Source: Phanerodontia chrysosporium
Lineage: Eukaryota > Basidiomycota > Agaricomycetes > Polyporales > Phanerochaetaceae
NCBI GenBank assembly: GCA_001910725.1
Contig: MJGA01000053.1
Coordinates: 1 to 64,000, forward strand
DNA: 64,000 nucleotides
Reading direction: 5' to 3'
Notes under the pieces: generated by a model
Seen by the model: the letters and a program-made list of their open reading frames with translations, nothing else
Database searches by the model: none
Told to the model about the DNA's origin: nothing
Position numbers and translations under genes: made by a program
Shown here: in pieces, positions 43,594 through 53,523 of the stretch
How positions within the stretch are numbered: the first letter of the stretch is position 1
Layout of the letters: each line of letters opens with the position of its first letter

Positions 43594-46500
43594 ATGTTAC
43601 AATTATTACTATTACTACCTTTAATTGGTTCATGCCTATTACTATTAATCCCAGAAAATTCAATTGAAAATAAAGCAAAAATTAAAAATATAGCTCTATC
43701 AGTATCTCTTATTAATTTAATCCTTTCTATATTTTTATGGGTTCAATTTGATTCAAATACTAGTGACTATCAATTTGTATATGAATTTAGTAAATTGAGT
43801 TTTTGCCATTTTAATATAGGAGTAGATGGTATTTCTCTTTATTATGTTTTACTTACAACTTTTATTACTCCAATTGCTTTAATTTCTAATTTTGATAATA
43901 TAAATAAAAATGTAAAATTTTTTGTTATATCTTTCTTATTACTAGAAACATTACAAATTGCAGTATTCGTAGTTTTAGATTTATTCCTTTTTTACATTTT
44001 CTTCGAAAGTGTACTACCTATTTTATTTATTATCATAGTTGTTTATGGTTCAGGTGAAAATAGAATTAGATCAGCTTTACTATTCTTTTTATATACTCTT
44101 GCAGGTTCTTTATTTATGTTATTAGCAATACTACAAATATATAGTAATATAGGATCTACTGATTTTATTTTAATTTCTTTAAGTGAAATAAGTTTAGAGA
44201 GTCAAAAAGTTTTATGGTTAGGATTCTTTTTAGCTTTAGCAGTTAAAACTCCTCTGTGGCCTTTAACAGGATGGTTATATCGAGCACATAGTGATGCACC
44301 TTTAGCTGCTTCTATACTTTTAGCTGGTACAATATTAAAGTTCTCAACTTATGGTTTATTAAGAGTTTTAATTAATTTCTTACCAGATGCTACTAACTAT
44401 TTCAGTCCATTGGTTCAAACAATAGCTATCGTCACTTTAATCTATGCTTCTTTAGCTACTATTGTACAACAAGATACTAAATCTCTAATTGCGTATAGTT
44501 CCGTTTGTCACATGGCTGTAGTAGTTTTAGGTTTATTTTCTAATACAATACAAGGTATAGAAGGGGCTATTTTACTTTCATTGGCTCATGGTTTCGTGTC
44601 TCCAGCTCTATTTATTTGTGTAGGTGGTGTTATTTACGATCGATTGCACACTAGAACTATACCTTATATAAGAGGATTAGTAACCACAATGCCAGTTTTC
44701 ACTATCTTATTTTTCGTATTTACTTTAGCTAATACTGGTATTCCTTTATCACTAAATTTCTTAGGTGAACAGTTATCATTAATTGGAATTTGGGAAAGAA
44801 ATCCTATAGTAGCTGTATTAGGGGCTACAGGTATAGTATTTTCTGCTTGTTATAGTATCTACCTATATAATAGAATTTCATACGGTGTTTATTCTCCTCA
44901 TTTAAAACCATTACAGGATGTTACGAGAAGAGAATTCAATGTATTGATTGCTTTATTAATCCCTACGGTTGTATTAGGTATATTCCCTAATGTTATTTTA
45001 GATTCATTACATCTTTCTGTTTCAACATTATTGTTCAATATACCTTGCACCCCCTTGGTTTCTTTTAATTTTCCTGTGGAAGTTTTACCTGAAAATGTTT
45101 TTATTTCTACAGTTATAATTTTTATAGGTTTACCGCTACGATGCTCTGACGAAGACAGAAATAAAAAGGTTGTGGACCCTTATTATCTCACTATTCAGGG
45201 TTCGCGTTCATTTTCTACTTCTTCTTTAAATAATCATAGCTACGCTGCAGCTGCTGCAGCAGGAAATTATAACCTTTCTAAGGAAATTTTTGTTAAACAA
45301 ATGGAAAGCTTTTTATCTGACACAGAAAAAATACAAAATATTAATATTAAATATTTAAAATATAAAACTCAGTACCGCGTACGATGCTCTGACGAAGACA
45401 AAAATAAAAATTTTTTTGTTAAATCTAAAAATTTAAAAAATAAAATTTTAGGTAAAAAAGGTAAATTTGTAATTAATAACAAAGATTTAGAAATCTTTAA
45501 ACTCGACAGTGAAACTACAGATCATATTGTATTAAGTCATATAGATCAAGAGAATAGGTATAGCGTATATGTTTCTATTTCTAAGTTTAATCCTAATTTA
45601 TATGGTAATTATATATTTTATAATCTTATGTTTTATCAAATGGAGCCTGATAATAAATTTTATCTTAGTCAAAAAATGGGATGGGCTGATGAAATTACAG
45701 CCGATTCTATTTATAAAGAATATAGTCCTCTTAAATTAAAATTACAATCTTATGATTTAGATTTTATTCCATATTTTGATAATATTGAGTATAATTTATT
45801 ATTAATTGATCCATCATTAATAAAAACAAAATATATTAGATCTTTATCCAAAATTCATGAGGAGATATACAAAGATACTAATAATTTTGAGACTTTTATA
45901 TTTAATAATAATTGTAAAAACAAAATTTGCAATGTATTAATGAATGTTTCTAATTTTAAACATAGTTTATCTCTACAAAATAGATTTATTATTAATAACT
46001 CATTATTTGAAATTGATCTTGTATCTATAAACAATTTAATTAAATTAAATAATTTAATTTCAATTAACCCTGTAAATTCCTTACCGGATGCCGCTAAATC
46101 AATTGTTTTAAAAAGAATTTTTATAAGAATTGTAAGAAATAAACCCCAGGTTCATTCTATATTAATTTTATTTTATAATATTCATAATAAAACATTTTAC
46201 TTTAATTCTACTAGTTTTTTTAAAGAAACTAGTAAATTTAAATTTAAAAATATTTTGTATACAGATAAGTTGTATAATATACCTTATATTTTTTTCTCTA
46301 ATATTTTTAGAGAAAATTTTGAATCTAAACTCAATATAATTAATACAGATGTTTACGAAATATTTAAATATTACCTTACTAAAGGTGATTCTAATCTAAT
46401 ATCTACTTTCTGTTTTGTATATCATTTAGATCAAACGTTAAAAAATAAATTGTATTTATTACATTTTAATCATATAACAGGTAAAATTGATTTTTACCTA

Positions 46501-46647
46501 GATTATTACTCATATAAATTAATTGAATTAAATAAAATTTACCGCGTACGATGCTCTGACGAAGACAAAAATAAATATAAATCTAAAAAACTAGTTGACT
46601 TAATTTATTTTATATTAGCGGGGGGGGCAGCGCTAGCTGCTCCCTAG
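43594..46647 (+). CDS. nad4: NADH dehydrogenase subunit 4 with a 530-residue C-terminal extension
   Basis: Residues 1-484 are a normal proton-pumping complex I subunit: the family motifs DGISLYYVLLTTFITP (about 78-93), KTPLWPLTGWLYRAHSDAPL (218-237), the essential Glu in FFES, and the usual ending LDSLHLSVSTLLF. No stop follows. The frame continues 533 codons to 46647. The extension begins CTPLVSFNFPVE, passes an Arg/Ser-rich stretch (GSRSFSTSSLNNHSY, then six Ala) that resembles a mitochondrial presequence remnant, and goes on through hydrophilic, Asn/Lys/Ile-rich sequence of no family I know. Three copies of a repeat translated as RCSDEDRNK or RCSDEDKNK are inserted in it. Either the proteins are fused and processed, or nad4 has lost its stop to a neighbouring plasmid-type ORF. 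Confidence 0.9.
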   Translation: MLQLLLLLPLIGSCLLLLIPENSIENKAKIKNIALSVSLINLILSIFLWVQFDSNTSDYQFVYEFSKLSFCHFNIGVDGISLYYVLLTTFITPIALISNFDNINKNVKFFVISFLLLETLQIAVFVVLDLFLFYIFFESVLPILFIIIVVYGSGENRIRSALLFFLYTLAGSLFMLLAILQIYSNIGSTDFILISLSEISLESQKVLWLGFFLALAVKTPLWPLTGWLYRAHSDAPLAASILLAGTILKFSTYGLLRVLINFLPDATNYFSPLVQTIAIVTLIYASLATIVQQDTKSLIAYSSVCHMAVVVLGLFSNTIQGIEGAILLSLAHGFVSPALFICVGGVIYDRLHTRTIPYIRGLVTTMPVFTILFFVFTLANTGIPLSLNFLGEQLSLIGIWERNPIVAVLGATGIVFSACYSIYLYNRISYGVYSPHLKPLQDVTRREFNVLIALLIPTVVLGIFPNVILDSLHLSVSTLLFNIPCTPLVSFNFPVEVLPENVFISTVIIFIGLPLRCSDEDRNKKVVDPYYLTIQGSRSFSTSSLNNHSYAAAAAAGNYNLSKEIFVKQMESFLSDTEKIQNINIKYLKYKTQYRVRCSDEDKNKNFFVKSKNLKNKILGKKGKFVINNKDLEIFKLDSETTDHIVLSHIDQENRYSVYVSISKFNPNLYGNYIFYNLMFYQMEPDNKFYLSQKMGWADEITADSIYKEYSPLKLKLQSYDLDFIPYFDNIEYNLLLIDPSLIKTKYIRSLSKIHEEIYKDTNNFETFIFNNNCKNKICNVLMNVSNFKHSLSLQNRFIINNSLFEIDLVSINNLIKLNNLISINPVNSLPDAAKSIVLKRIFIRIVRNKPQVHSILILFYNIHNKTFYFNSTSFFKETSKFKFKNILYTDKLYNIPYIFFSNIFRENFESKLNIINTDVYEIFKYYLTKGDSNLISTFCFVYHLDQTLKNKLYLLHFNHITGKIDFYLDYYSYKLIELNKIYRVRCSDEDKNKYKSKKLVDLIYFILAGGAALAAP

Positions 46648-46703
46648 CCGGAAGCGAGCATGCGTGCCTTACCGAATGGTTGCGGAGAGGCCTCGCCCCG
46701 GAA
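46618..46703. mobile_element. GC-rich insertion ending the nad4-linked frame
   Basis: About 85 bp starting gcggggggggcagcgctagc and ending gcctcgccccgg. It contains inverted repeats (agcgctagct, gaggcc) and separates two open frames of similar Asn/Lys-rich composition. A frame change at this block explains why the first stops at 46647. Confidence 0.6.
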
Positions 46704-47069
46704 AATCTTCATAAAAACATTTTAGAATCAACTTATAATACAAAATTAACATATAGTAAAACTCTAAATTTTAAGATTCAATTAACTAGCACTGTTTTTA
46801 ATAATGGGGAAGTTAATAATACATTTAATAGCTATAAATTATTCAAATTAAGCAAGAATTACTTTGAAAATTTAACTGTTAATTCAGATGTTCGTTTTTT
46901 TATTAATTTTGTGAATCTAAATAATAAAAAGGATTTACCTTTTTTCCTGAAAGATTTTTTAATGATATATAGAAATCAAAATAACAGTAAGATGTTAATA
47001 GGGGATATTATTTTAAATTTCAACAAATTTGTTGAAAGTAAGTATAGAAAATTAAAAAAATCGTTCTAG
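46680..47069 (+). CDS. Hypothetical ORF, probable continuation of the nad4 extension
   Basis: The open stretch is 129 codons from a TTG inside the GC block; the native part starts near NLHKNILESTYN. The composition (Asn, Lys, Leu, Phe) matches the end of the nad4 extension. The simplest reading is that both were one protein before the GC-rich insertion. No motif is recognised and it may not be translated. Confidence 0.45.
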   Translation: MRRGLAPENLHKNILESTYNTKLTYSKTLNFKIQLTSTVFNNGEVNNTFNSYKLFKLSKNYFENLTVNSDVRFFINFVNLNNKKDLPFFLKDFLMIYRNQNNSKMLIGDIILNFNKFVESKYRKLKKSF

Positions 47070-47471
47070 CCGGGATAGATAGCCAAGCAGCCAAGCGCTA
47101 CTGCTACCCCACTAAAAACTTAAGGTTGTTTAACCCCAGCAAAAAAGTAAATATTTGTAAAAACAACTAATCCATAACACCTGTACCTGTCCAATTGCTT
47201 TATATAAAATAAAAGTGCTTCGCTACAGGTATAAATTATGGCCTCTATTTTATATAAAATATCATAGAGTATAAAACATTTTGGATTCCAATAATACCCT
47301 TTTTTTTTAAGTTGAGGCAAACAAAAAAAACAATAAATACGTTTTTTTGTTTGTTATATAAGTATATTATTATACTAGGTTTTTAAAATTTGTACCTTAA
47401 AACAAATACTTATTAATTTCTAATTTTTAATCTATAAGATTAAAATAAAAAATTTTTTTATTATTATTAAA
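47070..47471. other. Spacer with small GC and A+T repeats
   Basis: No gene is recognised; cagccaagcgctactgctac at 47090 is a GC-richer patch. Confidence 0.4.
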
Positions 47472-48160
47472 ATGACACCAAATATACAACGATTTATTAA
47501 TGCAGGTTTAAGAGCATATTCAATTCCAACTTTACCAGATAATATTTTAAAAATTCAATCTTACCCTATAATAAGAATTTTAAGATTTTTAGGTGGTTTA
47601 AGTATGTTAATGTTATTAAGTAAATCTTATTTAAATTATCATTCTTATTTAATATATTTTTTTTATTTTTTTGCTTTAATTTTTACTATTTATCATTTTA
47701 TTATTACTTTTTATAGAATTAAACACATGGTTTCTATATTTAAGAGTGATAAATTTGATATTTGAAATTCACCTTTGGATAGACTAGCAACTTTGGGGTT
47801 ATGGTAAGGCGCATGTGAAACTGCTCAACCTATAGGGTTAACATTAGGTTTATTGATAAGTACAGACTCAGTACTTAAAGAAGCAAACAGAGAGCCTATA
47901 TTCACACCTTTATTAGCAGGAGCTTTAAATAAAATTAGAAACAGGTAACCCTTCACCTAGTAAAATCTTGGAGAATCACTTTGCTCAATTAAATAAAAAC
48001 AATTTTGAGTTAGAGGACATTAAACAAGGTATGCTAAAACTAGAAAAGAGGTGGGTTAAGTGCAGATGAAGTTTCTGAATTCAACCAAATTTTAACTTAT
48101 CATCAAAATGAATTAATACTAAGAAATGCTGAAATTAAAGAAAAAATAATTGAAGATTAA
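47472..48160 (+). pseudogene. Frameshifted membrane-protein gene of unknown function
   Basis: The first 97 codons are open: MTPNIQRFINAGLRAYSIPT, then two hydrophobic helices, ending at TGA (47763). The same frame continues NSPLDRLATLGLW to TAA (47805), then GACETAQPIGLTLGLLIST and NREPIFTPLLAGALNKI to TAA (47946). A second frame gives NPSPSKILENHFAQLNKNNF (47953 on) and a third gives GGLSADEVSEFNQILTYHQN to TAA at 48158. The parts join smoothly, so this was a gene of about 225 codons that now has two stops and two frame changes. I believe similar unassigned ORFs exist in other fungal mitochondria, but cannot name a family. Confidence 0.72.
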
Positions 48161-48267
48161 AAAAAAATTAAATAAATAATTATTTTATCTTTAATGCTTA
48201 GAAATATTACTTTAATATTTATTATAAGTATTTAAACCCCCATTTTTGTTTAGCAAATTTTCTATAT

Positions 48268-48343
48268 ATAATCAAAACAGAATCGAACTGTTACTCTTAC
48301 GTTTTGTGGACACGTACATTTTCCCTGTTTAAACTATTGATTA
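48268..48343 (-). tRNA. tRNA-like sequence with a 9-nt anticodon loop
   Basis: On the minus strand the acceptor taatcaa/ttgatta (7 of 7 pairs), the T arm aacag-TTCGATT-ctgtt (5 of 5) and the anticodon stem tacgt/acgta (5 of 5) are all perfect. The loop between the last is nine bases, gtccacaaa, not seven. If U33 is the second base, the anticodon would be CCA (Trp), but the identity is not settled. It may be a recently changed, unusual or dead tRNA. Confidence 0.55.
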
Positions 48344-48915
48344 AATAAATGGTTTTGGGATTTTAGGCACTAAATAATCTTTGTTATTTATTGTTACATA
48401 ATCATTACCATCTGGTTTACTAATAATACCTACATAACTATTAATTTGTTCATTAATACTATTATGCATTGTGTCTATATATTTACCTTTACAGAAGTAA
48501 ATGCTGATGAAAGCCTTTTTAACTTTATCTTCTATTATGGACATATTAATAGCTGTTGTAGCAAAGCAATCGAGGATAGTTTATAAAGGTTGACCTGTTA
48601 AGTTTTTACATAGTAAATGTATGTTAGATGCATCCAATTAATTCTCTAAATTAGGCATAAAGCTAGATTTAAATTTTCCTTAATAAAATTTGTATTATTA
48701 AATGTTCAATTAAGTAGTGTAGTAATTTAATGTTAAATTAGTCAAATATTAGTTTTTGGTAAAGTCTATCCTTTAATTTTAACACCTTAAACTCAGTACC
48801 AAAGACAATTTAACAAATCTAAAATTCTAATGAAGTAGTACAAATCAAAGGTATTTTTTGGTTTATCATTATCCTTTAAATACTCTAAACTATTAAAGAT
48901 TATTTAGGTTGGCAG
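48341..48915 (-). pseudogene. C-terminal remnant of a plasmid-type (T7-like) RNA polymerase
   Basis: Reading the minus strand from about 48915: IFNSLEYLKDNDKPKNTFDL and YYFIRILDLLNCLWY; after stops and frame changes, LDASNIHLLCKNLTGQPL, then a stop, TILDCFATTAINM, and an open tail of 67 codons ending DYLVPKIPKPFI (48544-48341). LDASNIHLL and (H)DCFATT correspond to the conserved C-terminal motifs of single-subunit RNA polymerases carried by linear mitochondrial plasmids; the His before Asp is Leu here. The catalytic core upstream is gone. It is a relic of plasmid integration. Confidence 0.75.
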
Positions 48916-48928
48916 CCTAGGATTAGGT

Positions 48929-49425
48929 GTAAGATAAATGGTTTGTTAAAAAAATTTTTTTGTTTTTTGTTTTTGCTAGGTAAAGGCTTGCAGGCGAAGC
49001 AATGCTTAAATTTCTTAAATTAGTGCGTAGTCTTGCTGTATCCATTTTAGTAGTAATATCCAAGTTTTAAATCAATCCTTAAATTCTATAACTAGGGTTA
49101 ATACTTATAAGCTATGCTTAGGCTAATCAAAATTTGTATCTAATAAAAATTTTATATTAAATAAAATTTTTTTTTTATTAGCCTGCCGTACTAATAAAAA
49201 TTTTATATTAAATAAAATTTTTATAAAGGGAGGGCCCAAAAATTTTAGTGCCGTACGGCCCAATCTAAAATTTTTATAAGTACGGCCCACACACAAATGT
49301 GAACCAAGATCACATTTGTTTTAAGGCAATTTTTAAAACTCTTCCTCAGCCAAAAATAGCCATGATCACAATAAAAGAGTAGGTAAATAATAAATCCTAT
49401 GTTAGACACTATCACAATAGATAAT
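48929..49425 (+). repeat. Leader repeat, copy B
   Basis: gtaagataaatggtttgtta to aaattagtgcgtagtc (48929-49033) matches 53011-53109. Then a block (aattctataactaggg to tatgcttaggctaatcaa) and a final part (aaagagtaggtaaataa to gacactatcacaatagataa) match the atp9 leader. A hairpin cluster at 49140-49290 has been inserted in the middle. Confidence 0.8.
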
Positions 49426-49435
49426 AAAACGTGTA

Positions 49436-49660
49436 ATGATTCTAAGTACTCAGCTTTCTTCTTGGTCTAAACTAAATTTAACTATAATAAAATTCAACCT
49501 AAATCTTATTATAAACATTATAATTTTTGGTTTTGATATAATAAATAAATTTATAAGGTTACTACAAAAATTTATTAGATATTTATATTCTAAAAATACA
49601 TCAAATTTATTGCTGTTTTTATTTTTCCCTTTAATCTTTGATGTCCCAGCTCTTAATTAA
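49436..49660 (+). CDS. Truncated member of a small membrane ORF family
   Basis: The 74 codons read IINIIIFGFDIINKFIRLLQ and LYSKNTSNLLLFLFFPLIFD, closely matching residues about 37-81 of the 331-residue ORF at 53495. It stops where the sister ORF continues. In this copy the leader ATG (49399) opens a different frame that stops after 24 codons, so the family frame is shifted relative to it. Probably a dead or truncated copy. Confidence 0.5.
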   Translation: MILSTQLSSWSKLNLTIIKFNLNLIINIIIFGFDIINKFIRLLQKFIRYLYSKNTSNLLLFLFFPLIFDVPALN

Positions 49661-51150
49661 ATAGACCACTATATCTCATTCGTTAAATATTGATAATTAA
49701 ATAATTTAATTTTAATTAATTATCTTATTTAATCCTTTAAAACAAATAAACTGTATATCTAAAAAAATAGTATTATTTATTTCTTTTTCTTGATTAATTC
49801 TTTTTTATTTTAATCCTCTAACTCCCTAGAGCTAATAGTAGTATCCGGCTAACTATACACAATTACAGATATAACAAAGCTAGGCCTAGCTATGTTAGTT
49901 TGATACTACAGCAGGTAAATTAAATTTGGTAGAAGGTCAATTATAAAAATTTAATAATTAATTTTTATAATTCCCCTTGTTAACATTATAATTAAAAATT
50001 TTATAATTAGAATAACAAACAAATAGATATAATTGCTACCCTTGTTTTAACTTCTATAAATAAAATAACTAATGCTTCACTAATGAAAAGCAAACTATCA
50101 AATTTAGGATTAGCAGTCCTCTTAACTTAGTATAATAAGATGACAAATTAAATTTGTAACCCTTTATATTCTCTCGCTCTGCTTTGCCAGCGCTAAAGGG
50201 GCAGGGTGTAATAATTAACATTTAAGTTAGTTAACTCCTATAATTTTAAGTCTAATTATCTATTTTAAGAATAGACATCATTAAGCTATAATAATTTACT
50301 TTAAAGCTATTAGTCTTTAGTATAAAATAAGAAATAATAAGTATTTTACTGAGGTTAGAGGAATAAATAGAACCAGCTTTAATTATTCTCTTGTTAGATA
50401 CTATCATCTACAGCTCTCTTTTGTAAGGGCTAGATTTTTTCTACCATCACCTACTTTACTTCATAAGTTAACCAAAGCAAGTTAAGTCTGTAATTACTAT
50501 TAGTAAAATAGTTACATCATATTGTACCTAGTTACTTTAGCAATGCTACAACCCTTTGGTCTGGTTAATTAGGTCGAAGTAGTCTACCGTAATATGTTGT
50601 GCTTGCTTAACTCTAAAAACAACACAGCTCTATTTACGGTTGTGGAGGACACTTTTTGCCTGCCTTACGGCCTACTCCTCCGCACAAAGTGCAATTTTAA
50701 TAACTATCCTCCCAAATTAGAGCCTAGCTTCCAAAACTGCCACGCTATATAGTTCTCTCTCGCAACAAGAGTAGTAGTTAAACACATAAATTAATATATA
50801 TTCTGTTTAGTCCTTTCAATCAAATTTAATCTTTTATTAGTTAAAACATCCTCGCATCACTCAATAAGTAGCTAAGTAAAAATTTTCTAATTAACAAGCA
50901 CAAATAGGTGTAAGTACTAATACAAGTCTAAAAATTAAATAGTGTGTTAGTTCAAGCTAAACCTCTGCTTGCCTTGTTGTAGAGCTAAGAGTAAATAATA
51001 GCTGTCGGTTTAAGAAGCAAAAGTGATAGAAGGGAAAGAAATATTTAGTTTTTTAAAGAAGTTTATTTTGTTTTATGTTGTTAATAATAAATTATAAAAA
51101 GTTTTTATAATTTATACAATTAGCAGAGAGTAAATGTTATTTTTTTTTTT
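49661..51150. other. Long spacer with no recognised gene
   Basis: About 1.5 kb. No frame longer than a few dozen codons, no tRNA. Unlike most spacers it holds few hairpin elements (one near 50165-50205). It could be eroded plasmid DNA, given its neighbours, but I see no motif to support that. Confidence 0.4.
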
Positions 51151-51303
51151 ATGCCTCAATTAACTCCTTTTTTTTTTTTGAATCAATTATCTTTTTCTTT
51201 TTTGGTTTTGTTCTTATTAGTTATTTTTTTATCAAAATTTTTTTTGCCAAATTTGCACCTTTTGCAATTAGTAAGAGTATTTATTACAAAATTATCGAAA
51301 TAG
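51151..51303 (+). CDS. atp8: ATP synthase subunit 8
   Basis: A 50-residue protein beginning MPQLTPFFFLNQLSFSFLVL, the family hallmark (MPQL...PF(Y/F)F-NQ), with one hydrophobic helix and a basic tail (VRVFITKLSK). It is a membrane subunit of the Fo stator. Length is normal for fungal atp8. It starts at ATG 51151 and ends at TAG. The next ORF starts 32 bases downstream, so they may share a transcript. Confidence 0.93.
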   Translation: MPQLTPFFFLNQLSFSFLVLFLLVIFLSKFFLPNLHLLQLVRVFITKLSK

Positions 51304-51335
51304 GTAATATAGTACTCTTATTAATTTATACATCG

Positions 51336-52058
51336 GTGCAAAGTATATTAAATCAATTAAAATCATACTTAAAAATTTTATATTTTAATAATAATAATCC
51401 TATACTTTTTATTTTAGCTTTACCCTTAATTTATGATTTTAGTTTACTATTCACAATAATATATTATAATTACCTATTATTGTTTAGTTCTATCTTTGTT
51501 TATTTTTCTTTTTCGATTTTAAATGTTGCAGTATTGCAAGATGGCTCATTATTATCACAATGCTTTATTCATCTAAAATTTTTATTTGATCATTTTGATC
51601 AAATTATAACTTTATTAAAAAATATTACACCTACACCTTCACAAAATCCTTTTGTCTTAGATTTAGATCAGGATATTGTTTCAATAGATATAACAACTAA
51701 AGATAGTTATATTTTATATATGAAAAGTGATGGGAACGGTCAAAATCTTGCAGTATCTGAGGTACAGCCTGTGGAACACGTTCAAGCCGTTAATAACGCC
51801 ACAAATTTAAACCAACTAGCCTCAGCCTTAGAAGCTATCCGAGTGGATCCTAATATGTCCTATAAAGCAAAATATGACATGTTGAGTCATTCACAAAATA
51901 TTTATACAGATTATTTCAACTATCTGTTAAAATCAGCACTAGTTAAAAATGATTTAACTACAATAACTGAGGCTAAAAACGGTTTATCTTATTGTAATAA
52001 TGATTTAGCTAAATTAATAGCTACAATACCAAATAAACCAACAACTCCTAAGTTATAA
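51336..52058 (+). CDS. Membrane ORF next to atp8, related to the ORF at 53495
   Basis: The 240-codon frame opens at a GTG; no ATG is available nearby, so the true start is unclear. Residues about 20-60 (NPILFILALPLIYDFSLLFT) resemble the hydrophobic segment DLLLILFFPLIFDVSALFVI of the 331-residue ORF. Two helices are followed by a soluble part (NATNLNQLASALEAIRVDPN; YKAKYDMLSHSQNIYTDYFN) that looks helical and well preserved. No known family. An intact frame of this length argues for recent function. Confidence 0.6.
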   Translation: MQSILNQLKSYLKILYFNNNNPILFILALPLIYDFSLLFTIIYYNYLLLFSSIFVYFSFSILNVAVLQDGSLLSQCFIHLKFLFDHFDQIITLLKNITPTPSQNPFVLDLDQDIVSIDITTKDSYILYMKSDGNGQNLAVSEVQPVEHVQAVNNATNLNQLASALEAIRVDPNMSYKAKYDMLSHSQNIYTDYFNYLLKSALVKNDLTTITEAKNGLSYCNNDLAKLIATIPNKPTTPKL

Positions 52059-53010
52059 TTAACATTAGGCTAATAATGGTTTTAAGGGCGTAAACAAAAA
52101 AATTAATTTAATTTTTTTTCTGTTTACCCCCTCTTTTTCTTTTCTCTCTCTTAGGCTAAATCACACAATCTGGAGCACTTGTATTCTTATCCTCACTTTT
52201 CTCAAGCCTAAAAATAATGCGAGGAACTATATATAGTGTTAACTTCTTAAGCTTACCTACTCCAATTTTCGTTCTCTATACGAAATTAAATCCTTTTTAT
52301 ATTGAAACAATATTTATACCTAGTTAATAAATATTATTGTAGCCTTAAGGATTTCTGAGTGTCCCTGTATCTTATTTTTACACTATTTGCCTTAGTAGGA
52401 TTAATTTAAGGGGTGGTGAAATTAAAGACATTCCTTGTTTACGGCATATCAACCTTTAAATCTTTAAATTTAGCTACTAAATTTAGCAATACTTCCCTTT
52501 TAACTTTATTATTTAAATTTAGTTTTTTGTTTTTTTGTTTTTTTTTTGCAAGAATAAGAATTTATAGCAGCTAAGTAAAACTTGTTTAAATCACATACTT
52601 GTTTAAATAACATTTTCATATAAAAATTAAACAAGACCTGTTTGGATTTTAACAATAAGCAGTCTCTGAATAGAACATATAATTCACCCTACTGCTTAAA
52701 TTTTTTTATTCACTTTTTAAACTAAGGCTGCACTGATTTTTTGTTCATGTGTTATCCGGCTAAGCAATCGGGCATCTATTTTCGGCTTCGTCTTCTTTGC
52801 CGTATACGGGTAATCAAAAGTGTCTATACAAGCCAGCTAAAATTACCTCCTGGCTCTAATAAAAATTTTAGTGCCGTACGGCCCAAATAAAATTTTTGGG
52901 CCTCCCTACGGAGGCAAAGGAGTTAGCAATTTTTGTCTTCGTCAGAGCATCGTACTAATTTTATTAAGCCTAGGCCTAAATTTTATTAGTACGGCATTAA
53001 AGCTTATGCT
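52059..53010. other. Spacer between membrane ORFs
   Basis: Mostly A+T-rich sequence without a gene. Hairpins with gggccctcc/ggaggc tips, and a reverse copy of the gtcttcgtcagagcatcgta element, lie at 52850-53000. Confidence 0.5.
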
Positions 53011-53523
53011 GTAAGATAAATGGTTTGTTAAAAAAATTTTTTTGTTTTTGCTAGGTAAAGGCTTGCAGGCGAAGCAATGCTTAAATTTCTTAAATTAGTG
53101 CGTAGTCTCGCTGTATTCATTTTTAGTAGAAATATATAGTTTTGAAATAATCATTAAATTCTATAACTAGCCTTAATACTTCTAAGCTATGATTAGGCTT
53201 ATTAAATATGTTAGAGGGCTAGACGTCCTTACAAATTTATAATAAAGTTATAATTTTTTATAGCGCTACCGCGTACTAAGACAAAAAATAATTTATCTTT
53301 AAATTATTTTTGTTTTAAGCAGTATCAAAATTAGTACTAATTTTATTAGTACTAATTTTTAACGCTTGTAGCTATCACGCTAAAGATACAAATTTGATTA
53401 GTCCAGCACCGTTTACCGCGTACGCGACAAAATTATTAACTTAACAAAAAAATAATCATGGTCACACTTAAAAGAGTAGGAATACTACATTCCTATGTTA
53501 GACACTATCACAATAGATAATAT
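53011..53523 (+). repeat. Leader repeat, copy C
   Basis: Matches copy B at 48929 onward and the atp9 leader; the block aattctataactagccttaa to ctaagctatgattaggct is near 53157-53200 and tatgttagacactatcacaa near 53494. It holds its own hairpin insertions (53220-53430). The ATG in the final block (53495) starts the 331-residue ORF. Confidence 0.8.
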
